Below, piece after piece: positions 1-8,400 of a DNA stretch of 27,953 nucleotides. The first letter of the stretch is position 1, and each line of letters begins with the position of its first letter. A program made the position numbers and the translations under genes. The DNA lies in NCBI GenBank assembly GCA_012271225.1, contig JAAXGS010000083.1, positions 1 through 27,953 on the forward strand, read 5' to 3'. The DNA is from Dehalococcoidia bacterium. GTDB taxonomy: Bacteria; Chloroflexota; Dehalococcoidia; UBA6926. A model generated the notes under the pieces. It saw nothing but the letters and a program-made list of their open reading frames with translations, made no database searches and was not told the origin of the DNA.

Positions 1-37
1 GTTGCACCCGGCCTGAGGGTCAGGTGAGGATTGAAAC
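1..37 (+). CRISPR. Probable terminal CRISPR repeat (array lies left of window)
   Basis: The first 37 bases begin GTTGCA and end GGATTGAAAC. The ATTGAAAC end is the classic 8-nt crRNA 5' handle of many class 1 (type I/III) repeats. An internal CCTGA-GGG-TCAGG hairpin sits where such repeats are usually palindromic. The length of 37 nt is typical. No second copy follows, so this would be the leader-distal last repeat, with the array and any cas genes outside the window. With only one repeat visible the call rests on motif form alone. Confidence 0.6.
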
Positions 38-53
38 GCGGAGTGACTGTCAA

Positions 54-221
54 TCAGGGGAGCGGGCGGATTCGCGCCGATGGCCTCAACCCCCACGTGC
101 TTGAGCCCTCCACGCGGTCGGAGCGGGAGCGTGCTTCTTCTGCGGCGCAGTCCTTACAGAGCCACTCGTACGCGCCACCCTCAAACAGGGCGGCGCAACT
201 CTCGCAACGGAGTATCGCCAT
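54..221 (-). CDS. Small zinc-ribbon protein, 55 aa
   Basis: A 55-residue protein that starts with ATG at 221 and stops with TGA at 54-56. Two cysteine pairs, C6-x2-C9 and C22-x2-C25, separated by 12 residues, form a probable one-zinc ribbon (starting MAILRCESC, then WLCKDC). The tail after residue 28 is rich in Arg and Ser and looks disordered. Its start lies 2 nt past the stop of the small membrane protein gene. An AGGGGGT ribosome site overlaps that upstream stop, so the pair is very probably co-transcribed and translationally coupled. No specific family is recognised. Zinc-ribbon mini-proteins can bind nucleic acid or partner proteins, but nothing here shows which. Spurious coding is possible given the size; the RBS and the Cys spacing argue against it. 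Confidence 0.6.
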   Translation of the reverse strand: MAILRCESCAALFEGGAYEWLCKDCAAEEARSRSDRVEGSSTWGLRPSARIRPLP

Positions 222-223
222 CG

Positions 224-472
224 TTACCCCCTATGCACAATTATAAGCCGACAGAGTGCGGCGGCAATGAGACCGATGAGACCTGTGAGCACAAGGGCGC
301 TATTTATCTCCCAGAGTATAGCACCCCCGAGAACAAGGAGCGCGAGGATGATGAGAATCGCGCATCCGCACAAAAGCCCCTTCGCGTCCTGCCTGAACTC
401 CCAAGCCGCGCGTGCTTGCCGCTCCCTGCGCTCTCTGCGCCATTGCGCCTCGCGCGTGTCCTTGTCGGTCAT
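224..472 (-). CDS. Small two-helix membrane protein, 82 aa
   Basis: Residues 1-31 are highly charged (a WRRERRERQAR stretch). Two hydrophobic segments follow at about 33-52 and 57-77, then a short basic tail (HRG). The likely topology is two transmembrane helices with a cytoplasmic amphipathic N-terminus. A GGGGA ribosome site lies about 8 nt before the ATG, and an AAGGAG lies further upstream. It is the first gene of a pair with the 55-residue zinc-ribbon protein. It also follows the DUF6197-like gene on the same strand across a 147-nt gap that holds a stem-loop. No family is recognised and the function is unknown. Confidence 0.6.
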   Translation of the reverse strand: MTDKDTREAQWRRERRERQARAAWEFRQDAKGLLCGCAILIILALLVLGGAILWEINSALVLTGLIGLIAAALCRLIIVHRG

Positions 473-521
473 AACAGAAATCCCCGCTCCTTATTTTTCT
501 GCCGCAAACCCGCAAGCGTCA

Positions 522-544
522 GCGTGTGGTTCCCCCGCACACGC
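522..544 (-). terminator. Stem-loop after DUF6197-like gene
   Basis: GCGTGTG (522-528) pairs perfectly with CACACGC (538-544) around a 9-nt loop. An alternative 9-bp pairing, CGTCAGCGT (517-525) with ACGCTGACG (574-582), overlaps it, so the two structures are mutually exclusive. It lies between the DUF6197-like gene and the small membrane protein gene. There is no clear U tract, so it could be a weak terminator or a processing or attenuation element. Confidence 0.35.
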
Positions 545-619
545 GGCGATGCCCGCGTGCCCATTCCCTGCGGACGCTGACGATGGCCTCGGACTGGTAG
601 GGGCGGAGGGCAACAACCT

Positions 620-1168
620 TTATGCGGCTTGCAGGGCATTGATTATGAGGGATGCCTCGTGCCTAGAGAGTCTTTGGAGTGGTCTATTGCCGAGCAGGTC
701 GCGTCGAATGACAGGTGCTGCCTCCTTCTTTCGTCTCATAAGTCCAGCGATGTAGTTGATTTGCTTCTTTGTGGCTGGTTGCGGGAGTGGTTCCAGGTGG
801 GGGGCAGTTTTTGGCGCCCCGCGTGTAGCCGCCCGCTTAAGAAGGTCTATGATATCGGTTACGGTTCGTGACGGTTCGTCGTTGTAGGCCATGGCGCGCG
901 GCGGCTGCATGCCGTCTTCCGCGAGTTGCTCGACGATCCGCTGGACGGCGGCGCGGCTGGTTGTGTGATGCGGAGCTACGGCCTGAATGGCGCCAAGCAA
1001 GGAAAAGCGGACGGCGCCTGCCTTTTTGGGGGATACCCGCTTGCCCTCTTCGTTCTGTGCCCGCATATGCTGTATCCACCCCGTATATTCGAGGAGTCGG
1101 GCGGCATCGATCAAGGCAGTGGCGCACGCGGTCGTGCTGGCTGGGTTGTTGTTGTGTCCGCGCGTCAT
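620..1168 (-). CDS. DUF6197-like protein with C-terminal ATxKQ module
   Basis: A 182-residue soluble protein. Residues ~15-115 match the pattern of the DUF6197 family: an N-terminal helix with a GW pair (LLEYTGWIQHM), a middle FSLLGAIQAVA helix, and the typical (W/Y)ND.P.RT segment (AYNDEPSRTV, 94-103) before an LLKRAA helix. Residues ~132-180 form a second unit with ATKKQINYIAGLM followed by LSRHEASLIINAL. This resembles the short TxKQ...YI..L...LS..EAS.LI module common in phage- and plasmid-encoded DNA-metabolism proteins. Both assignments come from recalled consensus, not a search. The biochemical role of DUF6197 is unknown to me. No strong SD precedes the ATG, but a TAAAAT -10-like hexamer ends 6 nt before it, suggesting a leaderless mRNA. 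The CRISPR repeat and two tiny genes downstream suggest an accessory region. Confidence 0.7.
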   Translation of the reverse strand: MTRGHNNNPASTTACATALIDAARLLEYTGWIQHMRAQNEEGKRVSPKKAGAVRFSLLGAIQAVAPHHTTSRAAVQRIVEQLAEDGMQPPRAMAYNDEPSRTVTDIIDLLKRAATRGAPKTAPHLEPLPQPATKKQINYIAGLMRRKKEAAPVIRRDLLGNRPLQRLSRHEASLIINALQAA

Positions 1169-1559
1169 TGCGGCATTTTATCACGGGGTTCTTCCCCCTC
1201 GTCCTCCTCGGCGTCGTCTCCCCCTAGAACTCGAAGAGGTTTAGAGGCCGTCTGATAATGTCAGGCACTGTTTACCGTCCTCTCTTCCTGCGTGGTACTG
1301 AGTGCCTTGCGCATCACCTGAATGATCTGTGCGATTCACGTCGTTGTATGCAGTTAAGGATGCGCGGGATGCGCTCGAACTTGTTGCCATCGCGGGGAAC
1401 AGCCAGCAGCGTGGCGACTGCCGCAGCGTGAACTCTAATTCCTGTCTGGTGAGAGGAACGAAGTTTCCCTTTCAGGTTGTCAGCGTGGGTTCTCGACGTT
1501 GCTCTACGACCACACCGTGAATTATGAGTCCTGCAGAACCTCTCGGCGGACCACTTGGG
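1169..1559. other. Gap with no supported gene (391 bp)
   Basis: No reading frame here has both a convincing start and recognisable product. The stretch is visibly less GC-rich than most of the window. One minus-strand frame stays open over about 1250-1480 (through KGNFVPLTRQELEF and ending CLTLSDGL) without a good start or a known family. TTAGAGGCCGTCTGATAA near 1240-1258 looks like the ends of some IS elements, but no partner repeat was found. It may be decayed mobile DNA. Confidence 0.4.
1175..1180 (-). promoter_or_regulatory. Possible leaderless -10 box for DUF6197-like gene
   Basis: On the minus strand TAAAAT (one mismatch to TATAAT) is followed by 6 nt and then the ATG at 1168, placing the expected transcription start on or next to the start codon. 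No convincing -35 is visible. The absence of an SD before this ATG fits leaderless translation. Confidence 0.35.
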
Positions 1560-1997
1560 TCACGGGGCGATTGGATCCCGAGTCCTGAGTTCCGGGAACA
1601 ATGAGAAATCGCGGTCTCGCGTCAGGAGCGCCTCCGCTCCGTGGGCCACACATAATGCCGCTATCCTGGCATCGTGCACCACTCCGCCAATCACTAGCGG
1701 CCGCTGGATGAAACGCTCCAATATTTCAAGAAAATCCTCGGTCTCTCCGATCAACTGCAATGACGGGGAAGCAGTCCAAGCGGCGAGCTGCCGCCACGAT
1801 TGCTCCGGACTCGTGACGCTGTCCCTCCAGATGCGGGGGTTGGTCACCACGCTGAGGAACTCATAGCAGCATGGCCAAGGAATGGCCCAGGCATCAGCGC
1901 CTTCCGCCAATCCCCGTATGACCGCCGCCGCCGATTCGTGGTGCCTTGATTCGCGCCGATGCGCATACACCAGCAGGTTGGTGTCGACGGCTATCAT
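1560..1997 (-). CDS. vapC: VapC-type PIN-domain toxin ribonuclease
   Basis: A 145-residue single PIN domain, the usual VapC length. It opens with MIAVDTNLLVYAHR. The four expected metal-binding acidic residues are visible: D5, E46 (in CYEFLSV), D109 (in VVHDARIAAL) and D128 (in LLTRDRDF). PIN toxins are Mg/Mn-dependent endoribonucleases that cleave tRNA or other RNA and are held inactive by their cognate antitoxin. The start ATG shares one base with the TGA of the upstream antitoxin gene (TGATG), so the two are translationally coupled. Family assignment is secure; the RNA target cannot be inferred. The active site appears complete, so the toxin should be functional. Confidence 0.9.
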   Translation of the reverse strand: MIAVDTNLLVYAHRRESRHHESAAAVIRGLAEGADAWAIPWPCCYEFLSVVTNPRIWRDSVTSPEQSWRQLAAWTASPSLQLIGETEDFLEILERFIQRPLVIGGVVHDARIAALCVAHGAEALLTRDRDFSLFPELRTRDPIAP

Positions 1998-2242
1998 CAG
2001 GTTTCAGGCTCTCCGTAGATGATCTCCCGAAGATCCTGCCAGGAGTACGTCTCGAGAGGGTCTCTCCCTCCGGCCTCGCCCACGCTGTGGTCGCGCAAAA
2101 CGTAGCGTTCGCGTGAGATTGGGGTCGAGAGCACTTGCCGCAGCCCTTCCTCGACGACGGCGCGCAACGGGCGCCCCGTTCTCTTCGCGTGCCGCTTCGC
2201 GCGGTTGAGCAATTCGTCCTGGATGTCGAGTGTTGTTTTCAT
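1997..2242 (-). CDS. vapB: VapB-type antitoxin
   Basis: An 81-residue antitoxin counted from MKTTLDIQDELL. The N-terminal strand KTTLDI followed by helix DELLNRAKRHAKRTG and then PLRAVVEEGLRQVL is the ribbon-helix-helix DNA-binding form of VapB/DUF2191-like antitoxins. The C-terminal ~40 residues (YSWQDLREIIYGE) should wrap the VapC active site. In-frame ATGs exist 12 codons upstream (2278) and in between. The start at 2242 is preferred because a promoter and palindrome occupy 2245-2278, and because RHH proteins of this type begin directly with MKTT or MRTT. It overlaps vapC by one base. Autoregulation by the VapBC complex at the palindrome is the family norm and fits the layout. Confidence 0.85.
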   Translation of the reverse strand: MKTTLDIQDELLNRAKRHAKRTGRPLRAVVEEGLRQVLSTPISRERYVLRDHSVGEAGGRDPLETYSWQDLREIIYGEPET

Positions 2243-2244
2243 AA

Positions 2245-2278
2245 TGCCCATACTAGCCATATCGCTATTACTGGGCAA
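2245..2278 (-). promoter_or_regulatory. vapBC promoter overlapped by palindromic operator
   Basis: On the minus strand TTGCCC (2273-2278) and TAGTAT (2250-2255) are separated by exactly 17 bp, and only 7 nt lie between TAGTAT and the ATG at 2242, so the mRNA would be nearly leaderless. Overlapping it is an imperfect palindrome: inner TAGCCATATCGCTA (2254-2267, 12 of 14 symmetric) with outer TGCCCA/TGGGCA arms at 2245-2250 and 2272-2277. This is a natural operator for VapB. Confidence 0.55.
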
Positions 2279-2297
2279 GCCATACGGGAACCGGGCG

Positions 2298-2332
2298 GCA
2301 GAGATTCCCGCGTGAGGTGCGGGTGTCTCTGC
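2298..2332 (-). terminator. Strong stem-loop between giant gene and vapB
   Basis: GCAGAGA (2298-2304) pairs with TCTCTGC (2326-2332) and CCCGC (2307-2311) with GCGGG (2319-2323), interrupted by a 2x2 internal loop and closed by a 7-nt loop. That makes 12 Watson-Crick pairs. It lies downstream of the giant surface-protein gene and upstream of vapBC. No U tract follows on either strand, so an intrinsic terminator is likely but not certain. Confidence 0.45.
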
Positions 2333-2429
2333 GCTGCAGTGCCGGACAGGTAAGAGAAGTGAGCGGGTGAGCGGAGTCTCTCTGGCGCCAACGCCCTAGC
2401 CTTGTCGGCTGCGCTTCTTGCCCACGGTG

Positions 2430-5400
2430 TCAGGTTCTGCGGGGGAAGCCCAGCAGCCAGGCGATCGCCGCTGCTGCCACCAGGACCGTGACGCCAATCG
2501 CCACCAACAGCAGCGGGTTCGTTCCTGCCGCAGGCGGCTGTATTGTTGGCGTCGGTGTGGGCGTGGGGGTCGTCGTCACAGTGGCGGTCACCGTCACGGT
2601 CGCCGTGGCTGTGGCCGTCGCAGTTGCTGTCGAGGTTGGTGTGGCGCTTGCCGTCAGCGTCGGCGTGACCGTTGGCGATGGCAACGGACTTGGAGTCGGC
2701 GTCAGCGTCGGTGTTGGCGCCGGCGTCGGTGAGGGTGTCGGCGACGGGCTCGGTGTTGGCGACGGTGACGGCGTTGGCGTGGGGGTAGCTGTAGGCGTCG
2801 GTGACGGGCTCGGCGTTGGTGACGGCGTCGCTGTTGGCGTGGGGGTCGGTGACGGCGTCGGCGTCGGTGACGGAGTGGGCAGCGGGGGGAGGATGATGCC
2901 GGGTGTCGTCGTTCCAATCGGCCGTGGCGTGCGTATTGGCCGCGGCGTGGATGTTGGGATAACGGTGGGCTGCGGTGTTGGCGTTACCGCCGGCCGCGGC
3001 GTGGGAATCAGCCGTGTCATGCCGCTGCTGGGGGATGACCAGTCACTCAGCCCCTCATCGTTCTCCGCCCGCACCCTCGCCTCATAGCGTGTGACGGGGT
3101 CCAGCCCGGTGAGCATGGTGGTGTTCAGCGTGCTGATGACGCTGCTCTCCCAGTTCCGCCACGCGCCCGAGCCGACCTCACGGTATTGCACCTCGTAGTC
3201 GGAGACGGGCGGGCGCCCCGTGTTGTCTCGCGGCATCCATGTGACGCGCAGGCTGTAGGCCGTCGCATAGTTCACGTGCGGCGGGGCCAGCCGCAACGGC
3301 CGCTCATTGAGATCCACGATCTCGATTGTGACCGTGATGGTGTCGTCCGCGGAGAGGTCCTCGATGCCGTACACGGCTCGGCCATCGGTCACGTGCACAT
3401 CGACCTCATAGCTCTCCTTGCTTTCAAAGTCCAGCGGGGCGAAGGTCAGGAGGGATCCGTTTGACGGATTGAGGCGGAAGAACTCCATATCCGGGCCGGA
3501 CAGGCTGTACGTCAGCCTGTCCGCAGTCTCCGGATCCGTTGCGGAGACAGGCATCCCGATCGCCGCCCCCGCCACCGTGTTCTCCTCCACGGAGCGGGTT
3601 GTGTGCGCGCCCTCATCGAACGTCGGCACGCGGTTGGGAATCAGCACGGGTGTCACCGCGCTGACGCTCTTGCCGCTGCCGTGATTGTCTGTGTAGAACC
3701 CGGTGGCGCGCACAAAGTGCCCCACGTCATCCACCGTGAGCGTGTACATCGCCTGATCCGCCCCGGTGATGGCGGTCCACGTGCCTGTCATGAGTGTAGA
3801 GTCGTAGTCCGGTGACCGTTCCCACAGCCATGTGACGGCGGTGACGCCGCCGTCGATGTCGCTGATTGTGGCGGTCAACTCCGTCTCCACCAGGAACTCG
3901 AGGGGCGCCAGGCTCGCCGCCCCGGGCTCGTCCTCGTTGATGATCTGGATAGTCACCGTGATGGTGGCGTCAATCGCGGCGTCAGCGCTGTCGTCAGGGC
4001 CCTTTCCGTCGCTGACGCGCACGTCCACCGTATAGCTGCTCCGGGCTTCATAGTCAAAGACGGCGGCGGTCTCCAGCCGTCCGCTGTCCGGCACAATACC
4101 GAAGTGCGCCGCGTCCGCCCCGCCCAGGCTGTAGGTGAGCGTGTCAGCATCGGCGTCCACGGCAGCAACGGGCGAATCAAAGGGGCTGCCAAGGATCAGA
4201 TTCTCCGAGACAGAGCGGGTGGCGGTTGCGCCGTCAGTGAACACTGGCGGCTCATTCGGCAGGGGTGTGCTGCCTGATTCGGTGACTGACCATGCGCCCG
4301 TGCCCTCATCATTGGTGGCGCGGACCTGGATGCTGTACAGAGTGTTCACAGTCAGCCCTGTGACGGTCACGCTGCGATCCGTAATCGTCATGCCGCTCTG
4401 CCATTCAATCCAGGAGGCGGCCGGTTTCGGCCCCGTAATCCGCACAACATAATCCGTGCCGTCAGTGAGGGAGGTGGCCCCGGCGGCCAGCGGCCAGCGC
4501 GCCTGTTCAGAGAGCGGATTTTCCGCATCCGCAAATGCGTACTGCGCGCCGTTCAAATGAAGCGCAAGAGCATCAAAAAGACTCACGTCCTGTGACTGAA
4601 TGACCGCAAACGTCACATAGCCCTGATCGTCCTCGACCAGGGTCTGAATGGTGTACTCGACGCCCTCATACATGAATGTTTCGGGTGAGAGTGAACCCTG
4701 GGCGGATCCCTGACCGGCAAATCCCGTTGTTGTACCGGACAATTGCGCCGTCATCGTGCCGCAGTAGGTATCGATATTTTCACAATCTGCGGGCAGCGGA
4801 TCCGGCGACGTGAGCAGGGGAGTCTCCCCGTAGCGCACATCGTAGTCCGTGATGGGCGGGCCGGTGTTGTCTGGCTCAGACCACTCAATCGTCAGGCTGG
4901 TCTTGCTGGGCGCAGTGACCGTGACCGTGTCCGGGTCTGACGGCGCCTCGCTGTCATCGTCCGTGACCGTCACGTTCACCGTAATGGTGTCCGTGATTCC
5001 GACGGGATCAGTGACGATGACAATAAAGGTCAGGGACGGCGCGGTCTCAAAGTCGAGGGTGGCGTCATCGGCCACGGACAGCGCGCCGGCGTCGATGGTG
5101 AACAGAGCCGCGTCCTGCCCGCTCAGGTCCCAGGTGAAGGTGTCATAGCCGCCGGAGGTGAGGGCCAGGGTGTGAATGACTCCCGTTGTGTTCTCCTGCA
5201 CCTCAACGTCGACCTCATCCTCGAAGTCTTCGATGATGGGCGGAGTGCGGCCGGGTTCCGACCATTCGCCTGTTCCCTCAGCATTGGTGGCGCGGACCCG
5301 CGCCTCATAGTCCGTTCCCACGGTCAGGCCGGTGATGACCGTGTTTGTGCTCGTGCCGTCATGGGCCACGGCCATCCAGGTCGTCGTGCCAACCTCACGG

Positions 5401-8400
5401 TAGTGTACGTCAAAGTCCGTGATGGGCGGGCCGGTGTTGGTCGGCCGCTCCCACTCAAGGGCCAGCTGGGCGGGGTCGCCGCGCAGCTGGGTTGGCGCGT
5501 CCGGCTTTCCCGGCGGTTCATCGACGTCACCCACGTTGATACGAACGGTGAATGACTCCGTTGTCTTGCCGTCCGTCACCGTTCCGGTGAGGACCCAAGC
5601 GTTGTTGTGGGCGGAGGACAGCATCGGGTCCTCATGGTTCAGCGAGGCAAGAGCCACAATTCTGCCGGTGCTAACGCCCAGGCTGAACAGATTTCTGCCA
5701 AAGCCGGTCAGACCGAATGTGAGAGTGTCGCCGTCTGCATCAGTGGCAGACATATAGCCCACCTCCGTGTTGGCGGGCAGGTTCTCCGTCACGGTGAACT
5801 CCATCGGATCGCTTGCGGGGACGGGCGCGCTGTTTTCATCGTCATCCACGACGGTGACATGGACGGAAGCCGTCAACCCGTCATACTCGCTTGGGCCGGT
5901 GGCCGTGTGCGTGATGGTTGTGGTGCGTTGGTCGCGATCGATGGGCGCGAACGGATGGTCATCGTCCTGATCGTCGTCCACGGCGGTCACCGTCACGGTC
6001 TGGGGCGTATTCCAGTTGTCCGGCGTGAAGGTCATGGACGCGGGCGAGACCGTGATGATGTCCTCACCGACGTAGGACGGGTTCGCCACGATGGAGACAG
6101 TCACAGCGGAGCTTGGCTGTCCGTAGGGACGGATGGTGTATGTCCGGCTGTGGCTCGTGCCGGCGGCCTCCGTCACGGAGAGGGAGGTCCGTGAGACGAC
6201 CAGCCGCGGTTCATCATCATCCACAATCGTCAGCAGCCGATAGGGCGGGAACAGGGATCTCTGCGTCGCGTCAGCAACGGCGGACACGGTGAGCGTCTTA
6301 TCCCCCGTGTGCACCGAGTTATTCACCGCGGTCACGGTCACTCCATCCGCGGCGGGGGTCCTGGTGAGGCCCGCCGGGACCCGGACGACGTTCACCGCCC
6401 TGTCGGGTGACACAGTGAAATCGGCGGCGACCGCCGGCGGCAAGGGCAAAATGGAGAACTCGTATTCAATATCCCAGTCTGAGGGGCGATCAAGCCGCAG
6501 CCGGATCGTCGTGGAGCCGCGCGCCTCATTGATCTCGCCATTCATGGAGAACGTTGCCCGGGGGAGCGGATCGTCATCGATCACAGAAATCGGCAGGGAG
6601 TTCACGATGCTTTCGCCGTCCACGGTGTGGAGGATCTCCCAAGTACGCGGAGCGTTGTCGATTCTGTTGTCCACGCCGCTGACGGTGATCGTTTGGGGTG
6701 TGGCCCAGTTCGCCGGCGTGAAGGTGAGTGTTGTCGGTTCAAAGGTCACGGGGTCCGGACGGTCGGTGGAGAGGGTGATGGTTTCCGGCTCCACGGGCAG
6801 AATGGTGAGCCAGGCAGTGGCCGTTTGAGGTGTGTCCCAGTTCGCCGACGTGAATGTGAGTGTTGGAGGGTCAAAGGTGAGGGGGACGGGACTCTTGGGG
6901 GACAGTGTTATGGAGACCTGCTCCGAGGGTTCACTGGCAAGTTGAACGTTGACCGTTTGGGGCGTGCTCCAGTCATCCGGCGTGAAGGTGAGCGTTGGCG
7001 GCTCAAAGGTGGCGGGTGACGGAGGGCTGGACAGGGTGACGGAAACCGGGTCTGAGGGCTCACCGGCAAGCCGGACGGTGTAGGTGCTCACACCGTCATC
7101 AGGATTCTCCTGAACGTTCAGCCTTTGCGGCGCCAGGACCACGCCCCGCGTATAGCCTTCCGTCCTGCCGCTGCCGCTCTCCGACCAGGCATTTGTCCCG
7201 TCACGGCTCAGCGCGCGCACCTGCGCTTGATAGAGGGTATCCGGGTTCAGGCCGGTGAGGGTCGCCATGGTGTCCGTGCTGTTGTGCCCGGCGTCCGTCC
7301 AGTCTCCGGATGGACGGGAGCGGTAGCGCAGGTCATACTCCGTGATGCTCGGGCCGGGGTTATCCGGCGCTGTCCAGGTCACGCGCAGGCTGTCCCGGGA
7401 GAGGGGAATGACCGTTGGCCGGTTAACGCGGCCGGGCGGCTCCACGGCGTTGAGGATCGTCACCTCAAGCCCCACCCGGCCTGTCCGGCCGGATTCATCG
7501 ATTGCGATCAACGTCATGCTGTACAGCGTCTTGCCGGATTCATAGTCGATCGCGGCATCGTCCCGGGCGAACAGGCTGGCGCGCGTGTCAGTGTCCGCAA
7601 CAACGGTGAACGCGGCGCCGTCCTCTCCAATCAGCCCCCACGTGATGCGCTCACTCTGGTCCGGCCTGTCAGCGACCAACACTTCCAGCCTGTTCTCTCT
7701 ATCCCAGTCCTCCTCCATAGTCTCGGTGATGGGATCCGTGAAGATGCGCTGCGAGAAGAGATAGAAGCTGTAGATGACCGGAACGGGGGCGGGGATGCGC
7801 ACGGTGTACGTCCCGCCGTCACTGAAGACGGCCTCCGTCACCGTCCATTGTCCGTTGCTCGCCACATCCATCGCGTGGGTTGCGTCACTGAAGGGGAAGG
7901 CGGCATCGCCAATGTGCAGGGTGAGGGCGTCCAGACTGTCAACGGTGGTCTGGGCGTCCAGATCAAGATTGAGCAGGTTGTCGCCGGGCACATAGGTCAG
8001 CGTTCCAATTTCGTACTGCGTCGAGTCGTACGTGAACTGCGCGGGCGAGAGGGAGCCAAAGGACAGGCTGGCCTGATCATCGCTGTGCCAGCCGATGGCT
8101 GAACTGTCGCTATTGACGCCGGCGGTCAGCGTTGCGCAGAAGACATCGGTTGGCAGACACGCGGACGGCGTGCCGGTGGCGGTTGCGGACCATGCGCCCT
8201 CGCCCTCATTGTTTCTGGCGCGCACCCGCACGGTGTATTCCGTGTCCGCCGTCAGGCCGGTGATGATGGCGAACACTTCTCTGCTGTCCGTGTCGTCCGA
8301 TGTCCATGTGGTCCAGTCCCCCGCGTCATCGCAGCCGGTGGAGCTGTCACAGTACTGAACGTCATAGCCGTCAATGGCGGGCTTGCCCTGATTGTCCGGG

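Noticed and set aside
1240..1258. IS-end-like TTAGAGGCCGTCTGATAA
   Set aside because: No matching inverted copy, no target duplication and no transposase in the window; kept only as a weak hint.
2425..2540. Sortase-type anchor at the end of the giant protein
   Set aside because: No LPxTG-like motif before the helix (PPAAGTNP only), so a plain transmembrane anchor is preferred.
2532..3011. Periodic repeat as a CRISPR or minisatellite array
   Set aside because: Units are irregular, in frame and encode a coherent stalk with a membrane helix after it.
2488..3087. Plus-strand Gly/Val repeat frame of 199 residues
   Set aside because: It is the reverse reading of the Pro/Thr stalk repeat; no start signal or real domain.
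7125..8102. 325-residue plus-strand frame inside the giant gene
   Set aside because: Antisense to clear FN3 and two-Cys modules; typical high-GC shadow with no domain.
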